Origin: Gammaproteobacteria bacterium
Lineage (GTDB): Bacteria > Pseudomonadota > Gammaproteobacteria > UBA6429 > Thiohalophilaceae
NCBI GenBank assembly: GCA_016125505.1
Contig: WGLP01000007.1
Span: 124,001-188,000, forward strand
Length of the DNA stretch: 64,000 nucleotides
Reading direction: 5' to 3'
A program made the position numbers and the translations under genes. Below are positions 1 to 8,701 of this stretch, piece after piece (within the stretch, counting starts at the first letter, position 1; each line of letters begins with the position of its first letter). The notes below the pieces were generated by a model that worked only from the letters and a program-made list of their open reading frames with translations, was not told where the DNA came from and did no database searches.

Positions 1-1
1 C

Positions 2-1087
2 AAGAAAGGGCACTCCGCGATTGTTGATCAGACCGGGCATGTCATTGCGCATCCCAATCCGCAATGGATGAAGGAGATCCGGGATTTGTCCAGCTGGCCG
101 ATCGTGAAGGATATGATGGCCGGTAAGACCGGCGTTACCAAGTTTTATTCGCCGTTTATCAAGGCTGATATGGTGGCGGGATACGCATCCGTGCCCGGGA
201 TTGGCTGGGGCATCATGGTGCCACAACCGGAATCGGAGGTGGCGGCACAGGTTAATGAACTCATGCGCTCGCATTTGATTTGGGCCAGTATCGGCCTGCT
301 GCTGGCCATTACGCTGGCGGGCTTACTGGCGCGCTGGATCACGCGGCCGTTGGACAGGCTTGCCAGTGCGGGTCGGCAATTGATACAGGATGGCTCGGTA
401 GGCAATCTGCCGGAGATACGCAGCAATTCACCCAAAGAGATTCGCGAGTTGAACACGGTGTTGCGCAGTCTGATCGCCGGCTTACAGCGATCGCGCGAAG
501 AAGTCCGTGAACTGAATTCATCCTTACAGGAACGCGTCGATGAGGCGACACACCAGTTACGCCAGTCCAACGAGAAACTCGAATTACTGGCACGTCGCGA
601 CTCGCTGACTGAACTGGCCAACCGCCGCTATTTCGAGAACTCATTAAGCCAGGCCCTTAGCCGCCGTTCAGGCGATATCGATCAGGTCTGCGTCATGCTG
701 GTCGATATCGATCACTTCAAGCAAATCAATGATGCCTACGGCCATGCGGCCGGCGATACGGTACTTAGCCATATCGCGCGTGTTCTCGAACGCGGCATGC
801 GTTCCGGGGATTTGGTGGCGCGTTATGGCGGTGACGAATTCGTGGCATATATGCGCTGCAGTAACGAGGTGGGGATGCAGCGGGCGCGTGAAATTCGCGA
901 GTCCATCGATAGCTATGCGATTCCCTACAACGGAAAGAATATCCATATCACGGTCAGTATCGGTCTCTATTGCCAGGTGTTGACGCCGGGTGGTCTGGAC
1001 GTGAACAAACTGCTCGCCAATGCCGACGACGCCATGTATCGCGCAAAGAAGCAGGGGCGTAACCGCGTCGTCGATATCACGCATTGA
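2..1087 (+). CDS. Diguanylate cyclase with Cache sensor and HAMP (5' truncated)
   Basis: The frame is already open at base 2, so the true start lies outside the window. What remains is the end of an extracytoplasmic Cache-type sensor (GHSAIVDQTG, later GWGIMVPQPE), one membrane segment (HLIWASIGLLLAITLAGLLA), a HAMP linker (ARWITRPLDRLASAG), a short coiled coil and a GGDEF domain. The active site reads ARYGGDEF, and the RSGD five residues upstream fits the RxxD inhibitory I-site, so the enzyme is probably active and feedback-inhibited by c-di-GMP. No EAL domain follows. The ligand cannot be read from the sequence. The gene stands alone; the next gene starts about 120 bases downstream. Confidence 0.93.
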   Translation, partial: KKGHSAIVDQTGHVIAHPNPQWMKEIRDLSSWPIVKDMMAGKTGVTKFYSPFIKADMVAGYASVPGIGWGIMVPQPESEVAAQVNELMRSHLIWASIGLLLAITLAGLLARWITRPLDRLASAGRQLIQDGSVGNLPEIRSNSPKEIRELNTVLRSLIAGLQRSREEVRELNSSLQERVDEATHQLRQSNEKLELLARRDSLTELANRRYFENSLSQALSRRSGDIDQVCVMLVDIDHFKQINDAYGHAAGDTVLSHIARVLERGMRSGDLVARYGGDEFVAYMRCSNEVGMQRAREIRESIDSYAIPYNGKNIHITVSIGLYCQVLTPGGLDVNKLLANADDAMYRAKKQGRNRVVDITH

Positions 1088-1208
1088 GCCGGTCCTTGCC
1101 CGACGCTGCATTTGTGCATCGGATCACTGAATTCCGCCATGTATCTCGCTTGCGCCGATCCAAGCGCTTGCTAGACTGACATTGATCTCATCCCGCGGAG
1201 TCGTGCGC

Positions 1209-1628
1209 GTGCAATCATTCCGAATTTTACTGTCTGTTTGTCTGTTGTTCTCCATGCTGGCTCCTGCCAGGGCGCTGGATTTTCATCCCGGCAATTGGGA
1301 GTTTGTGGTCAAGCAGGGCATCAAGGGCATGCCAGGCGGCATGGGTGAGACACAGTGGCGTGAATGCCTGACCCAGGCAAACCCGATTCCTACCGTATAT
1401 CTACAGGCACGTAACTGTCGTGTGCTGGAATCTCACGCGGTGTACCGTACCCTGCATTACCAGTTGAGTTGTTTCACTGAACACGGCACGATGACGAATG
1501 AAGGCAAGATTCATTTCGGCAGTTTTCGGATGGAGGGGAGTTCCAAATCCGATGTTGGTGATGTTGCCGGAGAAAATATGGTTGTGCGTTACAAATTTAC
1601 CGGCCGCCGTATCGGCGATTGTCAGTAA
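1209..1628 (+). CDS. Secreted DUF3617-like protein
   Basis: About 139 residues: a clear signal peptide (FRILLSVCLLFSMLAPARA) and then a small domain with conserved cysteines ending in GRRIGDC, as in DUF3617 proteins, whose role is unknown. The open frame extends up to a TTG at 1182. The GTG at 1209 (or 1203) is preferred because it puts a short basic N-terminus before the hydrophobic core and follows a CGGAG ribosome-binding-like stretch at about 1195. It is probably periplasmic. It converges with the next gene on the other strand, with only 9 bases between them. Confidence 0.7.
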   Translation: MQSFRILLSVCLLFSMLAPARALDFHPGNWEFVVKQGIKGMPGGMGETQWRECLTQANPIPTVYLQARNCRVLESHAVYRTLHYQLSCFTEHGTMTNEGKIHFGSFRMEGSSKSDVGDVAGENMVVRYKFTGRRIGDCQ

Positions 1629-1637
1629 GGACAGTGA

Positions 1638-2141
1638 TTACTTTGTTGCCGGTCGGGTGATTTTTACCAGTACATAACCCATGCTGCGATAATCCTTCAC
1701 CTGGGCGGGACCCTCGGCGGCAACATTCACGTATTCCGGGAAATCTTCCGCATTCAGACCTTTGCGCTCGGCATAGGTGCCGCAGACATGCAGGCTGACA
1801 CCGTCCTGCACCAGTTCCTTGCTCAATTGATGTACCGGACTATTCGTTTCGCTCTGCTGTCGTTTCGCGAGTGCAAACATTTCCCGACCATGGGTGACCA
1901 CGGCAATGTGGATGTCGGGAAAGCGTTGATGAATTTGATCGATATACGACTTTACCTGCGGCAGGGCCCAGTCGAGACTGTCATTCTTGCCGGTCACAAT
2001 CTCAAACACCACACCGGGCGGGGCGCTCTTGGCCTGGAGTATCGGGTCGATAGGCGATGCGGCCCACGCAACCGAACTGACGGTAAGCAAGACAAAGTTG
2101 ATCAGGGCAAGGACATACAGGCGCTGGAACATGAAACGCAC
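1638..2141 (-). CDS. Periplasmic DsrE-like protein
   Basis: 167 residues with a signal peptide (FQRLYVLALINFVLLTVSSVAWA) and a DsrE/YchN-type alpha/beta domain: a strand with VVFEIVTG, then HIAVVTHG, and a conserved cysteine in the segment SLHVCGTYAERKGL near residue 119. In this superfamily that cysteine position can carry persulfide sulfur. Secreted members are common in sulfur oxidisers but mostly uncharacterised. Its neighbour moaA is divergent in function, so context says little. A sulfur-carrier role is inference. Confidence 0.72.
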   Translation of the reverse strand: MRFMFQRLYVLALINFVLLTVSSVAWAASPIDPILQAKSAPPGVVFEIVTGKNDSLDWALPQVKSYIDQIHQRFPDIHIAVVTHGREMFALAKRQQSETNSPVHQLSKELVQDGVSLHVCGTYAERKGLNAEDFPEYVNVAAEGPAQVKDYRSMGYVLVKITRPATK

Positions 2142-2201
2142 TCCCGTAGCGGTGGTGTACTTAAGTGTAGATGCGGAGGGGTTCGTCGGCTACCCGGGGC
2201 A

Positions 2202-3176
2202 TCAGCCGCCGGTGTAGGACATGAAACGGACGATCTTTTCCGGGGCTTCGGTGAATTCATGGCGTTCGGGTTTGAGCTCGATGGCGGCAAGAATATGTTG
2301 TCGCAGTTCTTCGTCACTGCAGCCATGGCGCAGGATGTCACGCAGGGGGTAACTGTCGTTTTGTCCGAGGCACATGTGCAGCGTACCGTCGACCGACAGG
2401 CGCACCCGGTTACAACTTTCGCAAAAGTGCTGCGAGATCGGTGTGATAAAACCGATGCGCAGATCCGTGCCGGCGACCTGCACATAACGCGCCGGACCGC
2501 CACCGGGCATCATGCTGTCGATCAGTTCATAACGTTGCGCCAGGCGCGCCTTGATGTCCTGCAGGTTCACGTAGTGCTGGCTGGCGCTGCGGCCGGTATC
2601 GCCCATGGGCATGGTCTCGATCAGGCGCAGGGTAAAATCGTGTTGAATGCAGAATGCCACCATGTCCTCGATCTCGTCATCGTTGCGATCGCGCATGACA
2701 ACCATATTGATCTTGATGGGCTGAAAACCGGCGGCGCGCGCTGCCATCAGGCCGTCGAGGACCTTTTGCAGTTTGCCCCCGGTCATTTGCTTATAGCGGT
2801 CGGCGCGCAGTGAATCGAGGCTGACGTTGATACGGGAGATGCCCGCATCGTGCAGGGCATGCGCCTGTTTGGCCAGACGAGTGGCATTGGTGCTCAGGGA
2901 CAGGTCTTCAATACCGGGCAGGGCGGCGAGGCGTTGCGCGAGCGCACTCACCCCCGCGCGGACCAGGGGTTCGCCGCCTGTAATGCGGATGCGGCGTGTG
3001 CCCAGTTGTCCGAAGACGCGAATAACCTGCTCGATTTCATCGAAGCTCAGCCATTCGTCCGGGGTCTCGAAATCGTGATAGCCGTTGGGCAGGCAATATT
3101 CGCAACGCAGATCGCAGCGGTCGGTGACCGACAGGCGGAGATATTCGATTGTGCGTCCGAAGCGATCCTTGAGCAT
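2202..3176 (-). CDS. moaA: GTP 3',8-cyclase (molybdenum cofactor biosynthesis)
   Basis: 324 residues from the ATG at 3176; a TTG at 3215 would add 13 residues but lacks a clear ribosome-binding site. It is a radical SAM enzyme with CDLRCEYC (CxxxCxxC) for the SAM cluster, the ITGGEPLVR motif, and a second C-terminal cluster (CESCNRVRLS...MCLGQ). The protein ends in the GG dipeptide that MoaA needs for activity. It makes 3',8-cyclo-GTP, the first step to molybdopterin, which the nearby SoeA molybdoenzyme requires. No other moa genes are in the window. Confidence 0.96.
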   Translation of the reverse strand: MLKDRFGRTIEYLRLSVTDRCDLRCEYCLPNGYHDFETPDEWLSFDEIEQVIRVFGQLGTRRIRITGGEPLVRAGVSALAQRLAALPGIEDLSLSTNATRLAKQAHALHDAGISRINVSLDSLRADRYKQMTGGKLQKVLDGLMAARAAGFQPIKINMVVMRDRNDDEIEDMVAFCIQHDFTLRLIETMPMGDTGRSASQHYVNLQDIKARLAQRYELIDSMMPGGGPARYVQVAGTDLRIGFITPISQHFCESCNRVRLSVDGTLHMCLGQNDSYPLRDILRHGCSDEELRQHILAAIELKPERHEFTEAPEKIVRFMSYTGG

Positions 3177-3286
3177 GATATCTATGACAACGACTTGCGG
3201 GATTAGTTGATTCAATTATAGGCCACACCGGCAGCCGGACCCAGCTAACTAAAGGGGTAGTGCAAGGATCCCGCTCGGGGAGTGGG

Positions 3287-4348
3287 TCAATTGCCTTTGC
3301 GAAGCTCGTGGTTCAGATACAGCACCACCGTCAACAACAGCAGGGCGCCGCCCTGATGCATGGCGGCCAATACCACCGAGACGCCGGCGCGCACGGGCAC
3401 GTCCGGGACCGAGAGCAGGGTGCTGATCCCCAGGGTGATCTGGACAATCATGACCAGCAACAGGAGGTTGAAGGCATTGCGTGCAGAACGGGTCAGGGTG
3501 AAGTGCCGGCTGCGATACCAGGTCAGGAGCAGGAAAATCACAATGATGTAGGCGATGAGACGGTGATCGAACTGGATCGTCGTGGTGTTCTCGACGAAGT
3601 TGCTCAGGAACGGCGACATGGCAAACAGGCCCGGTGGAATAATGTGTCCGTTCATGTCGGGGAAGGTTTTGAATACGGCGCCCGCGTGCGTACCCGCGAC
3701 GAAGGCACCGGAGATAATCATCACTACAATGATCACAGTAAGAATTCGTACCTGACGGCGCAGATTCTTCACTCTGGGCACCCAGGCATTGCGCGGCGTT
3801 GGTGAGAGCAGGCCCCAGGCCGTCCACAAAATGTAACTGTATATTAGTATCGCCGTCATCAGGTGCGCGGCCAGGCGGAATTGACTGACGTTGGGTTTGT
3901 CCACCAGTCCGCTCTTGACCATGAACCAGCCTAACAGCCCCTGTAAGCCGCCCAGCACAAACATGATGACGAGCTTGGGCGTAAGACTCGGTTTGATCTG
4001 TTTGCGGAAAAAGAAAAACAGAAACGGAATCAGAAACGCGAGACCGATGCTGCGACCGAGCAAGCGGTGGGTATATTCGAACGCGAAGATCTTCTGGAAT
4101 TCGGACAGATCCATGTCGCGATTGAGTTGCTGATATTCGGGAAACTGTTTGTATTTGTCGAAGGTGGCTTCCCATTCCTGATGTGACAGGGGCGGGATCA
4201 CACCCAGGATGGGTTCCCATTGCACCATCGACAGACCGGAACCGGTGAGTCGGGTGACCCCGCCAAGGAGAACCATGGCATAGATCATGATGGCGACAAT
4301 AATCAGCCAGTAGGCGATGCGGCGATCTGAATTTCCGAATAATTGCAT
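3287..4348 (-). CDS. ctaA: Heme A synthase (COX15/CtaA)
   Basis: 353 residues, about eight membrane segments. The four heme-ligand histidines sit in the usual contexts: EYTHRLLGR, RLAAHLMTA, QFDHRLIAY and AAMHQGG. The N-terminus has the GGVTRLTGSGLSM signature. CtaA oxidises heme O to heme A for aa3-type cytochrome oxidase, so the organism should also respire oxygen; no oxidase genes are in this window. Monocistronic here, 110 bases downstream of moaA's start on the same strand. Confidence 0.95.
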   Translation of the reverse strand: MQLFGNSDRRIAYWLIIVAIMIYAMVLLGGVTRLTGSGLSMVQWEPILGVIPPLSHQEWEATFDKYKQFPEYQQLNRDMDLSEFQKIFAFEYTHRLLGRSIGLAFLIPFLFFFFRKQIKPSLTPKLVIMFVLGGLQGLLGWFMVKSGLVDKPNVSQFRLAAHLMTAILIYSYILWTAWGLLSPTPRNAWVPRVKNLRRQVRILTVIIVVMIISGAFVAGTHAGAVFKTFPDMNGHIIPPGLFAMSPFLSNFVENTTTIQFDHRLIAYIIVIFLLLTWYRSRHFTLTRSARNAFNLLLLVMIVQITLGISTLLSVPDVPVRAGVSVVLAAMHQGGALLLLTVVLYLNHELRKGN

Positions 4349-4487
4349 GCAGTAAGAGAACTTTTATTTTGACCAGTCTAGCCGATAGCCGTCGACGTTT
4401 CCGCCCAATACTAGCACTAAACCCGGGATCTGGCTCCACATTCTTTGCCCTTATCCCGGCACTCGGTCGTGGCGTTGCATGCGCGTC

Positions 4488-5456
4488 TTACTTGCCGCGT
4501 GACCAGTCACCCAGTTCCAGATACCAGGTCGACATGGTGCGGTCAGGTGTCTCTTGCGATGGCTGCGACTTGCGAAGCATGGCCTCGACCCGGGCGGCGC
4601 GCAGAAAACTGGTATCGATCACTTCCGGGTAAAGCCGGAAGTGTTGTTCCACCAGCATGGCCTGTGCCCGTGCCTGTTGTTCTATCTCAAAACGCCGAGA
4701 TTGTTCCAGATTCTGCAGTAACAACAGCCAGGGCGCCTGCCAGTGCAGGAAGGCCTGTACCAGTTGCGTGATCGCGGGGTCCTGGTGCTGTTCGCGAATA
4801 AAGAACTGCGGCAAGCGATCCGCGGCAAGTGTGCAGCATGTATGCGGCGCGAGATTGATTGTTTGCAGTGGTTGTGCACTGCCATCGTCGGCGCGCAGGT
4901 ACCAGCATGCCGCCGCGGGATTATCGGTCAGGCCATTAATGTATTCTGTCAGGATTGCGGCCGCGGCTTCCGGTGCCGACGTTTGCGGTCTGAACAGTTC
5001 GGCGCAGAGATTGCCTGCACGCCAGTGCAGGGATATATCCGGTTCGATCTCGTTCGCGCTGACGGCGCTGTGCACAAGACAAAGCGGTTGCTGCTCACGA
5101 TCGAGCAACCATAATTCATAGCGATCGCGCAGCGGAAACGGCAGGCGCTCATGGTGTTGCAACAAGGCCTCATAGACCACGGCGCCCATTTCCTCCATGC
5201 GTTTGAAATCGTCAGAGGGAAAAATCGGGCCACGCCTCAGGCCGCTCGCCTGCGACCAATGACCGTAACGGATATCGCTGGTCTGCACATGCACATGCAC
5301 ATGCGGGTCGAGTCCATCACGCAATTCATCGTTACTGACATAGATCTCCCACTCCACACCATCCATCGTCACCGCTTCCGCGGATTGATAGCGGATGATG
5401 TTCATGACTCCGCGAAACGGATTCAGCAGGCGTTGTGAGTAAAACTCGATGCTCAT
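4488..5456 (-). CDS. Uncharacterised protein, 322 residues
   Basis: Not recognised. A soluble protein without signal peptide or membrane segments. The N-terminal third contains a histidine-rich stretch (DPHVHVHVQTSDIRYGHW) that could bind metal; the middle has AAAACW and LRADDG; the C-terminal part (NLEQSRRFEIEQQARAQAML) is predicted helical. Coding is supported by normal codon use and lack of a competing frame. The ATG at 5456 follows no strong ribosome-binding site. It is divergent from the UPF0145 gene at 5532, with a 75-base shared promoter region. Confidence 0.75.
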   Translation of the reverse strand: MSIEFYSQRLLNPFRGVMNIIRYQSAEAVTMDGVEWEIYVSNDELRDGLDPHVHVHVQTSDIRYGHWSQASGLRRGPIFPSDDFKRMEEMGAVVYEALLQHHERLPFPLRDRYELWLLDREQQPLCLVHSAVSANEIEPDISLHWRAGNLCAELFRPQTSAPEAAAAILTEYINGLTDNPAAACWYLRADDGSAQPLQTINLAPHTCCTLAADRLPQFFIREQHQDPAITQLVQAFLHWQAPWLLLLQNLEQSRRFEIEQQARAQAMLVEQHFRLYPEVIDTSFLRAARVEAMLRKSQPSQETPDRTMSTWYLELGDWSRGK

Positions 5457-5531
5457 GACTTAACGGGCGTCTGTAATGGGCATGGTCTATAGTGTATCGG
5501 ACAACATCTTAAGTTTCCAAAGGAGGGTAGT

Positions 5532-5846
5532 GTGTTATTGAGCAATCTCGAAATTGTGCCGGGCAAACGTATTGTGCGACACCTGGGTCTGGTACAGGGA
5601 AGTTCGGTACGCGCCAAGCATATCGGACGTGATTTCATGGCGGGCCTGAAAAATATTGTCGGCGGAGAACTCAAGGGCTATACCGAATTGTTGCAGGACT
5701 CGCGCCAGGAGGCGATGGAGCGCATGCAGGCACAGGCGAAGGCCGTCGGTGCCAATGCGATCCTGAATATTCGGTTTTCCACGTCAAGTATAGCGGCCGG
5801 CGCGGCCGAGTTGTTCGCGTATGGTACGGCGGTAGTGCTGGAGTAG
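5532..5846 (+). CDS. UPF0145 / YbjQ-like protein
   Basis: 104 residues of the YbjQ (UPF0145, once called 'heavy-metal-binding') family: FMAGLKNIVGGELKGYTELL, then QAKAVGANAILNIRFSTSSI and a C-terminal YGTAVVLE strand. It starts at GTG 5532, decided by a strong AGGAGG at 5521-5526. Family function is not established; members often form pentamer-like rings. It is followed after 5 bases by a membrane-anchored paralogue and then an M48 protease, so the three form an operon. Confidence 0.88.
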   Translation: MLLSNLEIVPGKRIVRHLGLVQGSSVRAKHIGRDFMAGLKNIVGGELKGYTELLQDSRQEAMERMQAQAKAVGANAILNIRFSTSSIAAGAAELFAYGTAVVLE

Positions 5847-5851
5847 CTAAG

Positions 5852-6295
5852 ATGGAAAATATCATTATCTTTTTGGTGTTGCTCGTGCTGGGCTATGGTT
5901 TCGGCCGTGCCGCGGAATTACGACATTTCAAATCCATCCGCCTGCGGGAAAAGGCCCTGCAATCGATCCCGGCGATCGCGACAAAGATTCCGGATCCGGG
6001 TTTACGGCCACGGCATACGCAACTGGTCTCCGGGAATGTGGTGGTGTCGGTGGATTATTTCAAACGCTTTCTGGCAGGCTTACGCAATCTTGTCGGTGGA
6101 CGAGTCACGTCATATGAGACGCTGCTGGATCGCGCTCGGCGTGAAGCGGTCTTACGGATGAAACTCGAGGCAAACCGCTTGGGCGCGAAACTGATCTTCA
6201 ATGTCAAATTCGAGACTTCCAGTATCAGTAAGGGTGCCAGAAATCAGGTCGGCGCGGTGGAAGTATATGCCTATGGCACGGCCTTTATTGATTGA
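5852..6295 (+). CDS. Membrane-anchored UPF0145-like protein
   Basis: 147 residues. An N-terminal membrane segment (IIIFLVLLVLGYGFG) precedes a UPF0145 domain (YFKRFLAGLRNLVGGRVTSY, then EANRLGAKLIFNVKFET and YAYGTAFID). It is a paralogue of the gene just upstream, with the same glycine-rich core. The pairing of a soluble and a membrane-tethered copy suggests they assemble together at the membrane; that is inference. The next gene begins 10 bases downstream. Confidence 0.85.
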   Translation: MENIIIFLVLLVLGYGFGRAAELRHFKSIRLREKALQSIPAIATKIPDPGLRPRHTQLVSGNVVVSVDYFKRFLAGLRNLVGGRVTSYETLLDRARREAVLRMKLEANRLGAKLIFNVKFETSSISKGARNQVGAVEVYAYGTAFID

Positions 6296-6305
6296 CGGGT
6301 AAATT

Positions 6306-7136
6306 ATGGAGTACTCCAATCCGGAGATCCCGGAAGGAATCAATTACAGCAAGTCGCATCCACTCAGGGAGTTTGCGCTGCTGGCAGGTGGTGTGCTTGC
6401 AGTGATCTTTATCGGCGTACTGCTGCTGGGTATCTTTGCCGATCATTTCGCGCAATATATTCCGTATCGTGTCGAGAAAAATTTCCGCGTCCTGGTGCCG
6501 GCAAAGGACGACGGTCCCCCGGTGTTGCATGCCTATCTGGATGCCCTGGCTGACCGCATCGTGGCGGCGGAGGAATTACCGGAAGGCATGAATATCACCG
6601 TGCATTACATTGATAGTGATACCGTGAATGCCTATGCCACCCTGGGCGGGCATATCGTGCTGTATCGCGGCTTGCTGGAAAAACTCCGGAATGAAAATGC
6701 CCTGGCGATGGTGATGGCGCACGAGATTGCCCATATCAAATACCGTCACGTGATCCGCAGCATGGGCGGCGGGCTAGTAGTGGGGATTGCCTTGTCCATG
6801 CTGAACAGTTCGCTGGGTAATGAAGTCGTGAACAGCGTGATCAATCAAACCGCGCAGGTGGGTATTCTCCGTTTCAGCCGGGCCCACGAGACGCAGGCGG
6901 ATATCGTGGCCGTAAATGCCCTGCAGTCCATGTACGGCAGTCTTGCCGGTGCGGAAGAATTGTTTGTGGCCATCAGGGAACAGGAGACCGGGATCTATGC
7001 CCCGGTGTTTTTGCGCACCCATCCCGGAACAGACGAGCGAATCCAGCGTATTCGTAATTGGCGCTATTCCCACGGGCAACCGGACGCCAGGAAGATCAAG
7101 TTACCCGCGGATTTCAGGAAGTGGTTGCGCGAGTGA
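6306..7136 (+). CDS. M48-family membrane metallopeptidase
   Basis: 276 residues: one N-terminal membrane segment (about residues 24-45), then an M48 peptidase domain. The zinc motif HEIAH is at about residues 139-143 and the third ligand is the glutamate of ETQAD near residue 195. The family includes HtpX- and BepA-like proteases that degrade damaged membrane or outer-membrane proteins. The C-terminal HPGTDERIQRI segment is typical of BepA/LoiP-like members. Third gene of an operon with two UPF0145 proteins, which may be partners or substrates. Confidence 0.9.
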   Translation: MEYSNPEIPEGINYSKSHPLREFALLAGGVLAVIFIGVLLLGIFADHFAQYIPYRVEKNFRVLVPAKDDGPPVLHAYLDALADRIVAAEELPEGMNITVHYIDSDTVNAYATLGGHIVLYRGLLEKLRNENALAMVMAHEIAHIKYRHVIRSMGGGLVVGIALSMLNSSLGNEVVNSVINQTAQVGILRFSRAHETQADIVAVNALQSMYGSLAGAEELFVAIREQETGIYAPVFLRTHPGTDERIQRIRNWRYSHGQPDARKIKLPADFRKWLRE

Positions 7137-7173
7137 CGCAACGTTTCCCGTTTCAAAAAATGTCCTGCCGGAC

Positions 7174-7509
7174 TTAGCTGCAACCCTTGGGACGGGGCAG
7201 GCCGGCGATCTTGTTGGCGCACTTGATCAGGCCGGTCGGGAACAGCGAATAGATGTATTGCTGGCTGCTGCGATCGGCACCGAACTTGTCCTTCATGATC
7301 TTGGAAAACTTGCGCGGCTCGGCCACGACGCCTTCTTCGACAAAGTGTTCGCGCGCGGTATGAATGATATCCCAGTGTTCCTGGGTCAGTTCCGGGATGT
7401 TTTCATTTTTGGCGATCTCAACGGCGAGCTCTTCGCTCCACTCGTCCAGGTTTTCCAGCCAGCCTGCTTCACTTAATTGAATGGTTTTGCCATTGATGAC
7501 TGCTTGCAT
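7174..7509 (-). CDS. DsrC/TusE-family sulfur-carrier protein with shifted cysteine
   Basis: 111 residues of the DsrC/TusE fold: GKTIQLSEAGWL near the start, WDIIHTAREHF in the middle, and the flexible C-terminal arm LIKCANKIAGLPRPKGCS. DsrC proteins carry persulfide or trisulfide on two arm cysteines separated by ten residues. Here the last cysteine (penultimate residue) is kept, but the other lies two positions earlier, leaving twelve residues between them, and an asparagine sits at the normal position. The gene is 15 bases behind soeC and probably co-transcribed, pointing to sulfur delivery or sensing linked to sulfite oxidation. It could also be a regulatory DsrC paralogue. Confidence 0.87.
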   Translation of the reverse strand: MQAVINGKTIQLSEAGWLENLDEWSEELAVEIAKNENIPELTQEHWDIIHTAREHFVEEGVVAEPRKFSKIMKDKFGADRSSQQYIYSLFPTGLIKCANKIAGLPRPKGCS

Positions 7510-7524
7510 GTCATGCCCTCCCGA

Positions 7525-8502
7525 TTACACGGTTTGATAATAAAGATTTTGCGGATGATTGGCCTGGGCGAAGAAGAACCAGCGCTCCGCGATAAGACCG
7601 ATGTACTGCACAATGAATGCGGCAAGCAAAATGCCGAGATTGTCTTCCGCCATACCCATCCACAACAGGATCAACGGTACCGGGAACACCAGCACCATGA
7701 AAACCCACTTGATGCTCTTTAAAAACATCTTGGTCTTGTGGTGGAAGAAGTCGCGGGTGTTTACCGAGCCGCCCATGAAGCCCATGGACTTTTGTTGAAT
7801 GTTGCTGTGGCGCACGCCGATAGCGGTCTGCAGGGTCGACTTGGCCTTGATGCGCGCATTGCGAATCAACGAAGCGACGCGTGTGATCAGGGCCGCAAGC
7901 GTGATAATCGTGGCCCAGATACCGTAAAAACGCATCAGCCCCGGTGCACTGTGTTGCGCGAAGGCGGTGGCGAGTACAAAGCCGGATGCGGTACCCAGCA
8001 GGATGTAATTGATCACGGTCAGCGGGCTGTGCCATTCCTGCAGGAACTTGAGACAGCCGTAGATCATGCCGGTGCACACGAACAGGGCGAAGGTCGCCAG
8101 CATACCGAGGGTCGCGACGATCAGCGTCAATTGCAGGCGTGCGCCATGGATCGTGGTAAATAACACCGTATCCCATTGCATGAAGTGCATGACCGCATAC
8201 ACAAACACCAGGAACATCAGGATCGGCAGGACAATCACTTCGCGCGACAGCCAGGATGTGCGCCACTGCGAGGCGGCACGCCAGGCGCGTTCGGGACGGC
8301 CAAGGTGAAAGAACGACGCGATCAGGCCACCGATCAGGAACAACAGGGCGATCACGGCGCCCATGCCGTAAAAGTGCGCGCTGTCCTGCGACGGCAGCAG
8401 TTCCACCGCGGAATAGCTCTGACCGGTGAATACGGCCAGGAACATGCCCTGACCGACACCGATCAGGGTGGTAAGAAAAATCACACTGAATGCTGGCTGC
8501 AT
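7525..8502 (-). CDS. soeC: SoeC membrane anchor of sulfite dehydrogenase
   Basis: 325 residues, about eight membrane helices, of the DmsC-type anchor family (FHLGRPERAWRA, SWLSREVIVLPILMF). It should hold the SoeAB subunits on the cytoplasmic face and pass electrons to quinone. It lies in the order soeA-soeB-soeC known for cytoplasmic sulfite oxidation in purple sulfur bacteria. Unlike the other junctions in the operon, 199 bases containing a palindromic element separate it from soeB. Confidence 0.88.
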   Translation of the reverse strand: MQPAFSVIFLTTLIGVGQGMFLAVFTGQSYSAVELLPSQDSAHFYGMGAVIALLFLIGGLIASFFHLGRPERAWRAASQWRTSWLSREVIVLPILMFLVFVYAVMHFMQWDTVLFTTIHGARLQLTLIVATLGMLATFALFVCTGMIYGCLKFLQEWHSPLTVINYILLGTASGFVLATAFAQHSAPGLMRFYGIWATIITLAALITRVASLIRNARIKAKSTLQTAIGVRHSNIQQKSMGFMGGSVNTRDFFHHKTKMFLKSIKWVFMVLVFPVPLILLWMGMAEDNLGILLAAFIVQYIGLIAERWFFFAQANHPQNLYYQTV

Positions 8503-8564
8503 TTAAATTCCCTCAAAATATTTTCTATCTAGTTGCTTGTAAAACGGCGACATTTTTGGCGTCA

Positions 8565-8654
8565 CGTTCTGGCATTTCGGGACACGCGGTAAATACATCC
8601 CTGTACGCTCATATGCCGCATCCCTGCGGCATATGGTCCCGAAATACCAGAACG
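8565..8654. repeat. Palindromic element, copy 1 (in soe operon)
   Basis: Outer arms 8565-8583 and 8636-8654 are inverted repeats of 19 bases with one mismatch, which becomes a G-U pair in the minus-strand (soe) RNA. Inside are a 27-base conserved core (8584-8610) and a perfect 10-bp hairpin with loop TCCC (8611-8634). The core and inner hairpin recur at 39791-39900 and 44778-44883; the outer arms do not. In the soe transcript the core reads GUACAGGGAUGU. Possible roles are a CsrA-type binding site, an intra-operon attenuator or a processing site. Confidence 0.9.
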
Positions 8655-8701
8655 CAACACATGTCTGAACTGATTTTGTAAACACTCCATTTCTATATGT
8701 G

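Noticed and set aside
1788..2813. 341-codon plus-strand frame opposite the DsrE-like and moaA genes
   Set aside because: Spans two clear genes on the other strand and has low-complexity composition.
3249..4439. 396-codon minus-strand frame covering ctaA
   Set aside because: It is a different frame of the same strand as ctaA; the ctaA frame has the membrane helices and heme histidines.
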